Below are positions 8,148 through 15,934 of a stretch of 64,000 nucleotides of DNA, in pieces. A model generated the notes under the pieces. It searched no databases. It was given only the letters and a program-made list of their open reading frames with translations, and had not been told where the DNA came from. The translations under genes and the position numbers were made by a program. The DNA comes from Parahaliea mediterranea (GTDB lineage Bacteria; Pseudomonadota; Gammaproteobacteria; Pseudomonadales; Halieaceae). Positions within the stretch are counted from its first letter, which is position 1. Each line of letters begins with the position of its first letter. The stretch spans positions 620,001 to 684,000 of the forward strand of contig NZ_QEWO01000001.1 of the NCBI RefSeq assembly GCF_003402235.1, read 5' to 3'.

Positions 8148-10676
8148 ATGCAGTCACCGAAACCCTTTTCACCCCGCCCGATGGCCGTGGCACTGGCGCT
8201 GGCGCTGAGCCCCGGCGCACTGCCGGCACTGGCCCAGGGCAATGCACTGGAAGAAGTGGTGGTTACCGCCCAGAAGCGGGAGGAGTCCAGCCAGGACACC
8301 CCCATTTCCATCAGCGCCCTGAGCGAAACCGCCGTTACCAACCGCGACATTCGCAACACCGAAGACCTGATTGGCCAGCTGCCCGGCGTCGGCGGCTTCT
8401 CGGCCCCCGGCTCCCGCGGCGCCACCAGCCTGTCCATGCGCGGCGTGTCTGGCGGCTCCCCCGCCAACCTGTCGCTGGACCCGGCCGTGGCCCAGTACCT
8501 GGACGGCGTCTATATCGGCAAGCTGGTGGGCTCGTCCATGGACGTGGCCGAAATCGAGCGCATCGAGGTGCTGCGCGGGCCCCAGGGCACCCTGTACGGG
8601 CGCAACTCCACTGGCGGCGCGGTGAACGTGATCACCAAAAAGCCCACTGGCGAGTTTGGCCTGCGGGCCAATGCCAAGGTGGGCAACTACAACTTCCGCG
8701 AGCTCAAGCTGAACATGGACCTGCCGTCCTTCGGCACCGTGGGCGAGGGCCTGGGCGAAGTGGCCTTCAACATCGGCTACCAGACCCGCCTGCGCGATGG
8801 CGTGTACGACAACAACAGCCCCGGCGGTGACGACTTCGACGAACTCGACCGCCAGGCCTGGCGCGCTGCCGTCAACTGGACCATCACCGACAACTTCTAC
8901 GTGGATTACATCTACGACCACAGCGAGCTGGACGAAGCCGGTGCGCTGCAGCAGGTGGTGGGCTTCACCCCGGTGGACGCCGCCGGCAATGTCAGCCGCC
9001 TCACCGCCCTGCAGGGCACACTGGCCGCCGCCCAGGGCATGGCCGCCATTCCCGGCGCCGACCCGCGCATTGCCGGGCGCTGGATACCCTCCCTGCAACA
9101 GACGATCAATGCCTACCAGAACGCTCTGGATCGCGGCGAGAGCCGCGCCGACGACGGCGTGGCGGACTTCACCCCGCGCTCGGACAACACCATCGACGGC
9201 CACAACCTGACCCTGACCTGGGAAGCCGGCGACCTCGGCGCCCTGGGCGATGTGACCTTCAAGTCCATCACCGGTTACCGGGAGCTGGAAAACAACGTAT
9301 TTGGCGACATTGAGGACATCGACAGCCGCCAGGACGCCAACGGCATCGGCGCCTACTCCGACCTGGTGCAGCTGACCCTGGCGCAGATTTACGGGGCGGA
9401 AATCGGCCTGTTCGGCACCCCCAACGGCGCCATTGCCGGCAGCCTGTGGAACGGCATTGATACGATCGGCGCCTTCCACACCAAACAGAACACCTTCACT
9501 GGCTACGACCAGTTCTCCCAGGAACTGCAGATGGTGGGCAGCACCGACCGTGTGGAATATGTCCTTGGTGCCTACTACTTCGAAGACGAGGGCGAGTACC
9601 GTCGCAACGCGATCTTCGCCGCCCCCCTGAACGGCGCTGGCGCCCAGTTCTACGACAACGCCACCGATGCCTGGGCCGGTTTCGCCCAGGCCACCTGGAC
9701 CCCAGGTTGGCTGGATGAGCGCCTGGCCTTCACCGCCGGCATCCGCTACACCGAGGAAGAGAAGTCCATCGACTACGACTACAAGGAAAACGTGACCCCC
9801 TTCGGCGTCAACCCCGCCCAGGCGGTCAGTCGGGAAGAAAGCTTCTCCAACACCAGCGGCAATTTCACCGTGTCCTTCCAGGCCACCGAAGACATCAACA
9901 CCTTCGTGCGTTACGCCACCGGCTACCGCAGCGGCGGCTTCAACGGCGAGGTGTTCGACAACGCCTACGACGAGGAAACCATCGAGCAGTTGGAAGTCGG
10001 TATCAAGAGCGACTGGTGGGATCGCCGCCTGCGTATCAACGGCTCACTCTACACCTACGTGTACGACGACCTGCAAGTCAGCCAGATCAAAACCGACGGC
10101 GGCGCTGCCACCAGTGTGATCACCAACTCCGGCGAAGCCGACCGCTGGGGCGGCGAACTGGAGTTTTTGGTGGCGCCGATCGAAGACCTGATACTGGGCC
10201 TCAGCTACTCTTACATCGACGGTGACTTCGAGAAGTTCCCCGCAGTGTGCGGCACCAACGTGCCCGCCACCTGCCTGCCGGCGGACAACGCCGCCAAGCG
10301 CGGCGCCCCCAGCAACCAGCTGAACTTCACCGCCGACTACGTCTTCGCCCGCACCAGCTTCGGTGACATCACCGGCTACGTGCAGGCCAACTGGCAGGAC
10401 GCCTTCTACGAGTCGGCCCTGTGGACCGCCGTGGTTGGCGGCGAACCGGTGATCTACGACCACCAGGTCATGGACGAGCGCACCATCGTCGATGCGCGCC
10501 TGAACCTGGAGAGCATCCCCCTGGGCAACGGCAGCCTGCGCGTCACCGCCTGGGGTAAAAACCTCACCGACGACGACTACCCCACCTTCTCCATCAACTT
10601 CGGCTCCCTGGGGCTGATTACGGAGCAGTACGGGCTGCCGCGTACGTATGGGCTGGAGGTCTCCTACGAGTACTAA
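8148..10676 (+). CDS. TonB-dependent receptor, copy 3 of 3
   Basis: The protein has 842 residues from the ATG at 8148, which has AGCGAGG six bases upstream. An upstream in-frame extension to 8046 would place 34 residues before the signal peptide and is rejected. It has a signal peptide ending 'PALAQG', a TonB-box-like 'EEVVVTAQ', the plug motif 'GPQGTLYGRNSTGGAVNVITKKP' and a barrel ending 'EVSYEY'. The N-terminal half is nearest to copy 1. With copies 1 and 2 it forms a same-strand tandem family with separate terminators. Substrate unknown. Confidence 0.93.
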   Translation: MQSPKPFSPRPMAVALALALSPGALPALAQGNALEEVVVTAQKREESSQDTPISISALSETAVTNRDIRNTEDLIGQLPGVGGFSAPGSRGATSLSMRGVSGGSPANLSLDPAVAQYLDGVYIGKLVGSSMDVAEIERIEVLRGPQGTLYGRNSTGGAVNVITKKPTGEFGLRANAKVGNYNFRELKLNMDLPSFGTVGEGLGEVAFNIGYQTRLRDGVYDNNSPGGDDFDELDRQAWRAAVNWTITDNFYVDYIYDHSELDEAGALQQVVGFTPVDAAGNVSRLTALQGTLAAAQGMAAIPGADPRIAGRWIPSLQQTINAYQNALDRGESRADDGVADFTPRSDNTIDGHNLTLTWEAGDLGALGDVTFKSITGYRELENNVFGDIEDIDSRQDANGIGAYSDLVQLTLAQIYGAEIGLFGTPNGAIAGSLWNGIDTIGAFHTKQNTFTGYDQFSQELQMVGSTDRVEYVLGAYYFEDEGEYRRNAIFAAPLNGAGAQFYDNATDAWAGFAQATWTPGWLDERLAFTAGIRYTEEEKSIDYDYKENVTPFGVNPAQAVSREESFSNTSGNFTVSFQATEDINTFVRYATGYRSGGFNGEVFDNAYDEETIEQLEVGIKSDWWDRRLRINGSLYTYVYDDLQVSQIKTDGGAATSVITNSGEADRWGGELEFLVAPIEDLILGLSYSYIDGDFEKFPAVCGTNVPATCLPADNAAKRGAPSNQLNFTADYVFARTSFGDITGYVQANWQDAFYESALWTAVVGGEPVIYDHQVMDERTIVDARLNLESIPLGNGSLRVTAWGKNLTDDDYPTFSINFGSLGLITEQYGLPRTYGLEVSYEY

Positions 10677-10708
10677 CCCTCCCCTGCGCCGCCACCGGCG
10701 CAGACCGT

Positions 10709-10748
10709 AAAAAAGGCGACGCCGTTACCGGTGTCGCCTTTTTTTTTG
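10709..10748 (+). terminator. Intrinsic terminator of receptor 3
   Basis: AAAAAAGGCGAC (10709-10720) is the inverted complement of GTCGCCTTTTTT (10733-10744), with a T tract continuing to 10748. The A and T tracts on the two sides mean it can also stop leftward transcription. Confidence 0.85.
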
Positions 10749-10793
10749 GCGGGTTTATCTGGGGCGGGTTTTTACACGCGCAGCGCCGCTGCC

Positions 10794-11597
10794 TCACCCC
10801 CCCATAAACTGCATATTAAAGCCGAAGAAGATCTGCCACTCGGGCTGGCCCGGGCCGTCGTCAGCAACGCTCACCTGGGGCTCCACATAGGCGTTGAAGA
10901 CAGTGTTGCCCTTCTTCCATACCTGCCCCACCCCCAGGCCAATCGGTACGCTGTAGGCGTCGTTCTCGAAGTTGTAGGCCCAAATCGGTGTGGAACGCAG
11001 GTAGGTGCCACCACCGAGTTGGTAAAACAGGAAGGTCTGGAAGGCGCCGAGGTTTACATCCGCGCGATCATCGTCACCGGCAAAACTGTGCTGCCAGGTC
11101 AGCAGGTAGCCGTACTGGAATTTTTTGGAGGCGGCGTTGAACAGCACGTTGGCAAATCCCGCCGACCACTTCTCGCTGCCCACCTCGTCCTTGGTGGCGG
11201 TGGGCGCAGTCAGTTGCGGGCCGATGCCAAAGCTGACCGCCGGGTTCCCGGTATCAAACAGGTAGGCAGCCAGGGCCGTCACATCGCCAATGCCGGTTTC
11301 GTGATCGCCGCCTACCGGATAGGTATTGACCGGCAGCGAGGCCCGCAATAGCCAGTTGGAGGAGCCGATGGAGAACGGCTGGGCATAGCGCGCCCATACC
11401 TGGTTGCCCCAGTCGTCATCGGTACCAGTGATATCCCCCAGATAATAGTTCTGGAAGCTGAGCGCCTTCATGTCGGCCAAGGGGTTGTTGGCCTGGGCCG
11501 CGGCGGAGGCATCATGGCCGGGCTCCTGCGCGCTGGCCATTGCCACGCCCAGTGATAACCCGAAACCTGTGAGCCATTGCCTGCAAGAGTTGCTCAT
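10794..11597 (-). CDS. Outer-membrane beta-barrel protein (Phenol_MetA_deg / transporter-like)
   Basis: The 267-residue protein has an N-terminal signal peptide (about residues 1-23, ending 'AMASAQ'). It then shows alternating hydrophobic strands rich in Gly and aromatics ('[19 protein letters not shown]', '[13 protein letters not shown]', '[12 protein letters not shown]') and ends '[11 protein letters not shown]', a pattern typical of small outer-membrane channels annotated as MetA-pathway or 'transporter' proteins. The function is unknown. It is the last host gene before the prophage; before integration its neighbour on that side would have been the tRNA-Asp 3' end and its terminator. Nothing else is evident between 11598 and 11775. 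Confidence 0.7.
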   Translation of the reverse strand: MSNSCRQWLTGFGLSLGVAMASAQEPGHDASAAAQANNPLADMKALSFQNYYLGDITGTDDDWGNQVWARYAQPFSIGSSNWLLRASLPVNTYPVGGDHETGIGDVTALAAYLFDTGNPAVSFGIGPQLTAPTATKDEVGSEKWSAGFANVLFNAASKKFQYGYLLTWQHSFAGDDDRADVNLGAFQTFLFYQLGGGTYLRSTPIWAYNFENDAYSVPIGLGVGQVWKKGNTVFNAYVEPQVSVADDGPGQPEWQIFFGFNMQFMGG

Positions 11598-11775
11598 AAA
11601 AACCTCATCAAATGATCCAGACAGCGCCGGGAGTGGTCACCGTCCACATGGAATGTTGAAAGTGGGGTGCTAGAAACAGTTGCAGTGATGAGGATAGTTC
11701 AGATTGCCGGGGGATTCGAAAGACAAAGTGACTTTCCGGCAAAAAAACGGCAGGGGTAGAGCCGAAATCAGGCAT

Positions 11776-11804
11776 AAAAAAACCGCCCTGAAGGCGGTTT
11801 TTTT
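11776..11804. terminator. Original tRNA-Asp terminator, displaced to the left prophage end
   Basis: AACCGCC (11781-11787) and GGCGGTT (11793-11799) form a stem flanked by A7 on the left and T7 on the right, so it works in both directions. It lies one base left of the attL repeat. On the minus strand it would have ended the tRNA-Val/tRNA-Asp transcript before the phage inserted. Confidence 0.7.
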
Positions 11805-11805
11805 A

Positions 11806-11834
11806 GTATGTGGCGGACCGGACGGGACTCGAAC
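11806..11834. repeat. attL core: 29-bp repeat of the tRNA-Asp 3' end
   Basis: Positions 11806-11834 are identical to 51977-52005 (29 of 29 bases), beginning GTATGTGGCGG and ending GGGACTCGAAC. This is the 3' end of tRNA-Asp (CCA, acceptor arm and part of the T arm) plus five flanking bases. After 11834 the sequences diverge, so this copy is a remnant and not a tRNA gene. Confidence 0.93.
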
Positions 11835-11935
11835 ACGTTTTTCGGTGTCGCTGCGTGCCACACACACCCGCACGTCCCAAATAAATCAATAACTTACCCG
11901 ACACCCGTGCGGCTGGGTGAGCGTACAGCTGCGTC

Positions 11936-11958
11936 AAGTTGCCCAGGAAAGTTGCCCA
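11936..11958 (+). repeat. Putative integrase arm-type sites, left pair
   Basis: Two direct copies of AAGTTGCCCA lie at 11936-11945 and 11949-11958. The same decamer in the same orientation occurs twice near the right end (51902-51911, 51913-51922). Paired short direct repeats inside both prophage ends are what arm sites of tyrosine integrases look like. Confidence 0.65.
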
Positions 11959-12001
11959 CGGCTCCGCTTGCCCTCCCCCGCCGCAGCGTGAGGGGTGCGG
12001 T

Positions 12002-12502
12002 ATGAGCGCGCTGATCAGCGATTGCGGCAAGTACCGCTACTGGCTGAGGCGGCCGGCACGGATTGAGCACCCCACTACAGGGCCGGCCCTGTTCGTGATG
12101 CTGAACCCATCGACTGCAGATGCAGAGCTGGATGACCCGACGATTCGGCGGTGCCGAGGCTTTGCCGATAGCTGGGATTGCGCGGGAATCGTGGTAGCGA
12201 ATCTCTACGCGTACCGAGCCACAAAACCGACCGAACTGTGGCGGACCACCGGTCCTATCGGCCCCGATAACGACGATTGGCTGTACCGGCTGCTCCAGGA
12301 GCATGGCGAGGCGGTGTGCGCCTGGGGTGCCAATGCGGAGCCGGAGCGGGCAGCTCAGTTTATGGACTACGCCGCCGAGGTGGGCGCGCGTCTGTGGTGC
12401 CTGGGTACAACGAAAACCGGCGCCCCACGCCACCCCCTGTACGTCCGTGCTGACCAGCCTCTGGTTGAGTTCCGCTCCACCCCAGCAGATGGGGGGCGGT
12501 GA
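12002..12502 (+). CDS. DUF1643 domain protein
   Basis: The 166-residue protein matches the DUF1643 pattern: 'RYWLRR' near the start, 'LFVMLNPSTADAELDDPTIRRCRGFA', 'VVANLYAYRATKP', then 'WGANAE' and a C-terminal 'KTGAPRHPLYV'. This family is common in phages and genomic islands and has no established biochemical role. The ATG at 12002 follows GAGGGGTGCGG; an upstream start at 11939 would run through the arm-site repeats and is rejected. It is the first gene inside attL and, in the excised phage, would follow integrase across attP. Confidence 0.85.
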   Translation: MSALISDCGKYRYWLRRPARIEHPTTGPALFVMLNPSTADAELDDPTIRRCRGFADSWDCAGIVVANLYAYRATKPTELWRTTGPIGPDNDDWLYRLLQEHGEAVCAWGANAEPERAAQFMDYAAEVGARLWCLGTTKTGAPRHPLYVRADQPLVEFRSTPADGGR

Positions 12503-12503
12503 G

Positions 12504-12911
12504 GTGAATCAACGCGAAATCTACTGCGCTTGCTGCGAGGCTGACGTGATGGCCCGGCTAACCGATGGCGGAGAGATATACCCGCACCGGCCGGACTTGG
12601 AATCACTGCCATTCTGGAAGTGCGATACCTGCGGCAATTTCGTTGGCTGCCACCACAAGACAAAGCAGCGCACCCGGCCTTTGGGCTGCATTCCCACCCC
12701 GGAAATGAAGGAAGTGCGCAAGCGTATACATGCCGTGCTCGATCCGCTTTGGCGCGATGGTGGAATGAAGCGGCAGGCGGTCTACGCCCTGATGACTGAG
12801 CACATGGGCTGGAAATTTCACACCGGGCACACGCGGAGTCTGGCAGAAGCTGACAAGGCGCTGGCCGCTGCTCGGCATATTGCAGCATGCCGTCAGGCGG
12901 CCACCCAATAA
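12504..12911 (+). CDS. DUF3268 zinc-finger-containing phage protein
   Basis: The GTG start at 12504 lies one base after the previous stop and gives 135 residues. Two cysteine pairs, 'CACC' near residue 8 and 'CDTC' near residue 36, can bind zinc. 'FVGCHH...RPLGCIPTPEMKEVRKRIHAVLDPLW' and 'KRQAVYALMTEHMGW' are the features of DUF3268. The domain looks like a nucleic-acid- or protein-binding zinc module of unknown role. A longer in-frame extension upstream lies over the DUF1643 gene and is rejected. Confidence 0.75.
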   Translation: MNQREIYCACCEADVMARLTDGGEIYPHRPDLESLPFWKCDTCGNFVGCHHKTKQRTRPLGCIPTPEMKEVRKRIHAVLDPLWRDGGMKRQAVYALMTEHMGWKFHTGHTRSLAEADKALAAARHIAACRQAATQ

Positions 12912-13108
12912 CCCTGGCACACCTCGCCCTCTACCTCTGCACCGCCGTATGGGCAGCAGGAGCGATTCTGACGGCGGTGTGTGGGGTATGGATGTGGTGG
13001 CAGGGCACCGGATTAAGTATGGGCCAGCGGTTCGCAGCAGCGGCTGTACTGGCGATTGTAGTGCTGCCGTTTCTGGCGGTGGTGTGGGTTGGAGAGAGGG
13101 TGGAGTAG
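12887..13108 (+). CDS. Small two-helix membrane protein
   Basis: The 73-residue protein has two predicted transmembrane helices (about 9-35 and 46-68) and a short charged tail 'GERVE'. Its ATG overlaps the end of the DUF3268 gene by 25 bp, and it is followed at once by the next ATG. It is not in the lysis cluster, so a holin role is unlikely. Function unknown. Confidence 0.6.
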   Translation: MPSGGHPITLAHLALYLCTAVWAAGAILTAVCGVWMWWQGTGLSMGQRFAAAAVLAIVVLPFLAVVWVGERVE

Positions 13109-13576
13109 ATGGCCTACCAAAAGCAAAAATTCAGACACGACCCGGAGAGCGGAGTTTATGGCGACTGCTACCGCACCTGCCTTGCAGGGATGCTGGGGCT
13201 TGACCGCGATGACGTGCCCCACTGGGTGACAACCATGGAGCCGGAACTGTGGGCCACGGAGGTGCAGCCGAAGTACGACCAATGGCTGTCGGAGCGGGGA
13301 CTGCAAGAGTTGGCAATCCCAATCCACAGCGAAGGTGCCGACCTCGCAGGCATTCTGGAATTGCACAAAACCAGAACCAAGCACCCGACAGTCGCAATGC
13401 TGACCGGCGAAAGCGGCAACGGATGCAACCACGTTGTGCTTGTTCGAGAGGGGGAGATTATTCACGACCCAGGCATGAATGACCCGGGCATAACTGGCCC
13501 TTGTGGCGATGGATTTTATTGGCTGACGTGGCTGATTCCGGCCACCCCAACAGCAGCGCCAGAGGCGCGGGAGTAA
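13109..13576 (+). CDS. Small phage protein with a cysteine-peptidase-like layout
   Basis: The 155-residue protein begins 'MAYQKQKFRHDPESGVYGDCYRTCLAGMLGL': a Cys after 'YGD' at the start of a helix. Much later come 'NHVVLVREGEIIHDPG' and 'GFYWLTWLIP'. A Cys-helix followed by His and Asp on adjacent strands is the arrangement seen in C39/papain-like folds and is shared by unannotated phage proteins. No clan assignment can be made by eye, and peptidase activity is only a hypothesis. The start directly abuts the previous gene's stop, so the two are probably coupled. Confidence 0.6.
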   Translation: MAYQKQKFRHDPESGVYGDCYRTCLAGMLGLDRDDVPHWVTTMEPELWATEVQPKYDQWLSERGLQELAIPIHSEGADLAGILELHKTRTKHPTVAMLTGESGNGCNHVVLVREGEIIHDPGMNDPGITGPCGDGFYWLTWLIPATPTAAPEARE

Positions 13577-13581
13577 TCGAT

Positions 13582-14040
13582 ATGGGTAGAGAAGTGAGAA
13601 TGGTGCCGGCCGATTGGGATCATCCGAAAAACGAACACGGCAAATACAAGCCGCTGTATCCGCCAGGCTACCAGCGTGCTGCGCAGGAATTCATGGAAAA
13701 AGCGCAATCCGAGGGGCTGCAAGAAGCGGTTGAGTGGTTCGGCGGCGCTCCGGATAAGGACGACTACATGCCCGACTGGCCGGACAGCGAGCGCACTCAC
13801 TACATGATGTATGAGGACACCAGCGAAGGGACGCCAATATCGCCAGCATTCCCGACGCCGGAGGAGCTTGCGCGCTGGCTTGCTGATACCGGCGCCAGCA
13901 GTTTCGGCAGCCAAACGGCCACATACGATCAATGGCTGCCTATATGCCGGGGCGGCTGGGCGCCAAGCATGGTTATGACTGATGGAAAACTAATGTCTGG
14001 CGTTGAGTTCGCGGCCACCCCAACAGGAGAGCAACCATGA
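13582..14040 (+). CDS. Conserved phage hypothetical protein (early accessory)
   Basis: The 152-residue protein begins 'MGREVRMVPADWDHPKNEHGKYKPL' and contains 'YMPDWPDSERTHYMMYEDTSEGTPISPAFPTPEELARWL' and 'MVMTDGKLMSGVEF'. This pattern recurs in many siphophages of Proteobacteria without a known function. The ATG at 13582 has GGGAG nine bases upstream; the longer frame from 13501 overlaps the previous gene and is rejected. It ends in an ATGA overlap with the next gene. Confidence 0.75.
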   Translation: MGREVRMVPADWDHPKNEHGKYKPLYPPGYQRAAQEFMEKAQSEGLQEAVEWFGGAPDKDDYMPDWPDSERTHYMMYEDTSEGTPISPAFPTPEELARWLADTGASSFGSQTATYDQWLPICRGGWAPSMVMTDGKLMSGVEFAATPTGEQP

Positions 14041-14228
14041 CCACAACAGTGAATATCCACCCCCTCTCCAACCCGCTGCCCGGTGAGCGGGTAACGGTGC
14101 GGGTGTTCGAGGGTTGTTTGAGCGATGACGAGGTATTCCAGCGTCTGTACCCCCGAGCCTACGCGCATGGCCACAGGGCTGGGAGTCTGAATGTGTATCA
14201 GGGGTATTCAGTGCGGAGGGGGTGCTGA
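14037..14228 (+). CDS. Small hypothetical phage protein
   Basis: The 63-residue protein starts in an ATGA overlap with the previous stop and ends in a TGATG overlap with the next start, so it is embedded in a translationally coupled run. It has no recognised domain. The central part, 'DDEVFQRLYPRAYAHGHRAG', looks helical and Arg/His-rich. Confidence 0.55.
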   Translation: MTTTVNIHPLSNPLPGERVTVRVFEGCLSDDEVFQRLYPRAYAHGHRAGSLNVYQGYSVRRGC

Positions 14229-14713
14229 TGGAGGTTTCCATTTCTCAGGTCGAGAAAATGCGCATCACCGGCGCTGAAGGGCTAGACCCAATATCAGTGA
14301 TTTTCGAGGACTTCGGCCCCGGCCAAGGCAAGGTGACCATCGAAATCTACGGCGAGGCCTGGTCGCACTATTGGGGGGCGATGGGCGAGCAGCACAAGGT
14401 GAAGTCGTTTTTCGCCTCGTGCAACGATGACTACTTGGCGCTGAAGTTCATCCGCGGCCCCTCGCTGGAGCCTGACTGGGACGAGATCACCGACAGGCTG
14501 CGCGAGGTTGAGCAGGACGAGGACATTACGGTGACCTGCGAAATGGAATGCCTGGACAACAGCGAAGCCATGCAGAACGCCTATGGCGAGTGCTGGATGG
14601 TGGAGCTGCCAGATCGGCCCACCCGAGAGCGCACATACCTCAACCAGATATGCCGAGCCATCAAGCAGGCACTGGCCGTAGGTCGGGCGCGCCAGCCGGC
14701 TACCACCCAATAA
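14228..14713 (+). CDS. Conserved phage hypothetical protein
   Basis: The 161-residue protein starts at 14228, where GGAGGG is seven bases upstream; the in-frame GTG at 14222 sits on that ribosome binding site. The N-terminal part 'EGLDPISVIFEDFGPGQGKVTIEIYGEAWSHYWGAMG' followed by 'FFASCNDDYLALKF' is a recognisable family in lambdoid and Pseudomonas-type phages, with no assigned function. It is the last gene before a strong terminator. Confidence 0.75.
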   Translation: MEVSISQVEKMRITGAEGLDPISVIFEDFGPGQGKVTIEIYGEAWSHYWGAMGEQHKVKSFFASCNDDYLALKFIRGPSLEPDWDEITDRLREVEQDEDITVTCEMECLDNSEAMQNAYGECWMVELPDRPTRERTYLNQICRAIKQALAVGRARQPATTQ

Positions 14714-14744
14714 GCCCCACCCCACAGGGCGTGGGGCAACTTTT
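14714..14744 (+). terminator. Intrinsic terminator upstream of the Acb2-family gene
   Basis: GCCCCAC (14714-14720) pairs with GTGGGGC (14731-14737), then AAC and a T5 tract. It separates the upstream accessory genes from the Acb2-family gene, which may therefore have its own promoter in 14745-14864 (none identified). Confidence 0.75.
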
Positions 14745-14864
14745 TATGGCGGTGCGGATAAACGGTATGCGCGTACCGGGCCTATCCTGCGAGGCGAGTG
14801 ATAGCAGGCCACCGCCACCAATTACGGGTCAGCCCACCCTTTCGACGGGCAGGAGATAGTGAGG

Positions 14865-15122
14865 ATGGAAAACCAACACCGGAAAATCACCGGCTACCGC
14901 GAACTGAGTCAGGAAGAAATCGACCTGATGAATGAAATCAAGGCCAAGGGCGGCGAGTTCGAGGAACTGATCGCCAAGCTCCACGCTACCCAGGATCGCA
15001 TTACGGCAGAGTTCGGCACCCCCGATGCCGAGGCCCGCCGCTGGATCAGCATTGGCAAGACGCACCTGCAGCAGGGCCTTATGGCGCTCACACGGGCTGT
15101 GGCAAAGCCGAGTTTCTTTTAA
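14865..15122 (+). CDS. Acb2-family cyclic-nucleotide sponge (anti-CBASS)
   Basis: The 85-residue protein begins 'MENQHRKITGYRELSQEEIDLMNEIKAKG' and ends with the segment 'RRWISIGKTHLQQGLMALTRAVAKPSFF'. These two ends, joined by a shorter variable helix, are the signature of the Acb2/Tad1 hairpin family of phage proteins. Characterised Acb2 proteins form hexamers that sequester cyclic di- and trinucleotides made by CBASS synthases, blocking that abortive defence. The ATG at 14865 is preferred over the in-frame GTG at 14859; AGGAG lies upstream. The gene is isolated by a terminator before and a hairpin after. The family call is from remembered pattern; the binding activity of this copy is untested. 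Confidence 0.8.
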   Translation: MENQHRKITGYRELSQEEIDLMNEIKAKGGEFEELIAKLHATQDRITAEFGTPDAEARRWISIGKTHLQQGLMALTRAVAKPSFF

Positions 15123-15127
15123 CCATA

Positions 15128-15141
15128 GGGGCTTCGGCCCC
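15128..15141 (+). terminator. Tetraloop hairpin after the Acb2-family gene
   Basis: GGGGC-TTCG-GCCCC forms a stable UUCG-type hairpin six bases after the stop codon. No T tract follows, so it may protect the mRNA 3' end or pause polymerase and need not terminate. Confidence 0.4.
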
Positions 15142-15167
15142 CACATGGCCTATGGCCGGGAGGAAGG

Positions 15168-15329
15168 ATGGACGAGGAAATGAAAGAAAAGCTGCTGCAG
15201 GAATTGGAGAACGCCGCCAACTTTCTGCGCGGGATGACGTTCGACCCGAGGCTTGACCCGGAAATCAGGTCGGCCGTACTGGCAAAGGCGACATGGCTTG
15301 ATGACGTTGTTCAAGAGCACTTGGACTAA
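15168..15329 (+). CDS. Small acidic helical protein (53 aa)
   Basis: The ATG at 15168 follows GGGAGGAAGG, a strong ribosome binding site. The product begins 'MDEEMKEKLLQELENAANFLR' and ends 'WLDDVVQEHLD', and looks entirely helical. No family was recognised. It lies directly downstream of the Acb2-family gene. Confidence 0.55.
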   Translation: MDEEMKEKLLQELENAANFLRGMTFDPRLDPEIRSAVLAKATWLDDVVQEHLD

Positions 15330-15357
15330 CCCCACACCGAAGCGGCGGGAGAGTGAT

Positions 15358-15486
15358 ATGGAGCGGTGCGAGAAGTGCGGCAGTGAATTTGAGTCTGAGG
15401 ACATCTGGTGTTTTGACGGCGAATGCCCTCACTGCGGCCACCAAATGTGGGAAGAAACCACCCCGGAGGTAGCCGGCGATGAGTGA
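15358..15486 (+). CDS. Small zinc-ribbon protein (42 aa)
   Basis: Translation from 15358 gives 'MERCEKCGSEFES' and 'CPHCGHQMWEE', two CxxC knuckles separated by about 20 residues, a classical zinc ribbon. GGGAGAG lies upstream. It overlaps the start of the HNH gene by 8 bp. Function unknown; such mini-ribbons are common in phage early regions. Confidence 0.6.
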   Translation: MERCEKCGSEFESEDIWCFDGECPHCGHQMWEETTPEVAGDE

Positions 15487-15934
15487 TGTGGCTGAACGGA
15501 TTCGGGAACTTTCAACCACCATACCGGAAACGTCGTGTATATGGTGGATTGGATCTAACCATAGCACGGGATATGGCGGTGTTTGGCTAAATGGCAAGGT
15601 AAGGGGGGCGCACAGAGTGGTTTATGAGTTAGAGCATGGGCCAATACCCGATGGCTTTGTTGTTCGCCACAAGTGTGACAACCGGAAGTGTATTAATCCA
15701 GATCACTTAGAGCTGGGGACGCATAGGGACAATGCAAATGACTGCATAAATAGAGGAAGACATCACCTAGCCAGCAGGACGCATTGCCCGAGCGGGCACG
15801 AATTCAACGAGGAAAATACAATACCTTACAAAGGAGCAAGGGTATGCCGGACGTGCAAACAGGAAGCCAACAGGAGGTCATACATCAAAAAACTGAAGTT
15901 GGGAAAGATGCGGAGGAAGTCATCAAGGAGCTAG
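15479..15934 (+). CDS. HNH endonuclease (free-standing, homing-type)
   Basis: The 151-residue protein carries 'GAHRVVYELEHGPIPDGFVVRHKCDNRKCINPDHLELGTHRDNANDC', an H-N-H metal-finger core, followed by 'CPSGHEF...RVCRTCK', a second zinc-binding element typical of phage HNH endonucleases. It cleaves or nicks DNA and is usually a selfish, mobile gene. Its codons are visibly richer in A/T at third positions than the flanking genes. It overlaps the zinc-ribbon gene at its start and the coiled-coil gene by 91 bp at its end, as expected for an insertion that disturbed gene borders. Confidence 0.85.
   Translation: MSDVAERIRELSTTIPETSCIWWIGSNHSTGYGGVWLNGKVRGAHRVVYELEHGPIPDGFVVRHKCDNRKCINPDHLELGTHRDNANDCINRGRHHLASRTHCPSGHEFNEENTIPYKGARVCRTCKQEANRRSYIKKLKLGKMRRKSSRS

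Noticed and set aside
11806-11834. Second tRNA gene at the left prophage end
   Set aside because: Only the 3' 24 bases of tRNA-Asp are present, and the sequence diverges after the att core, so no cloverleaf can form.
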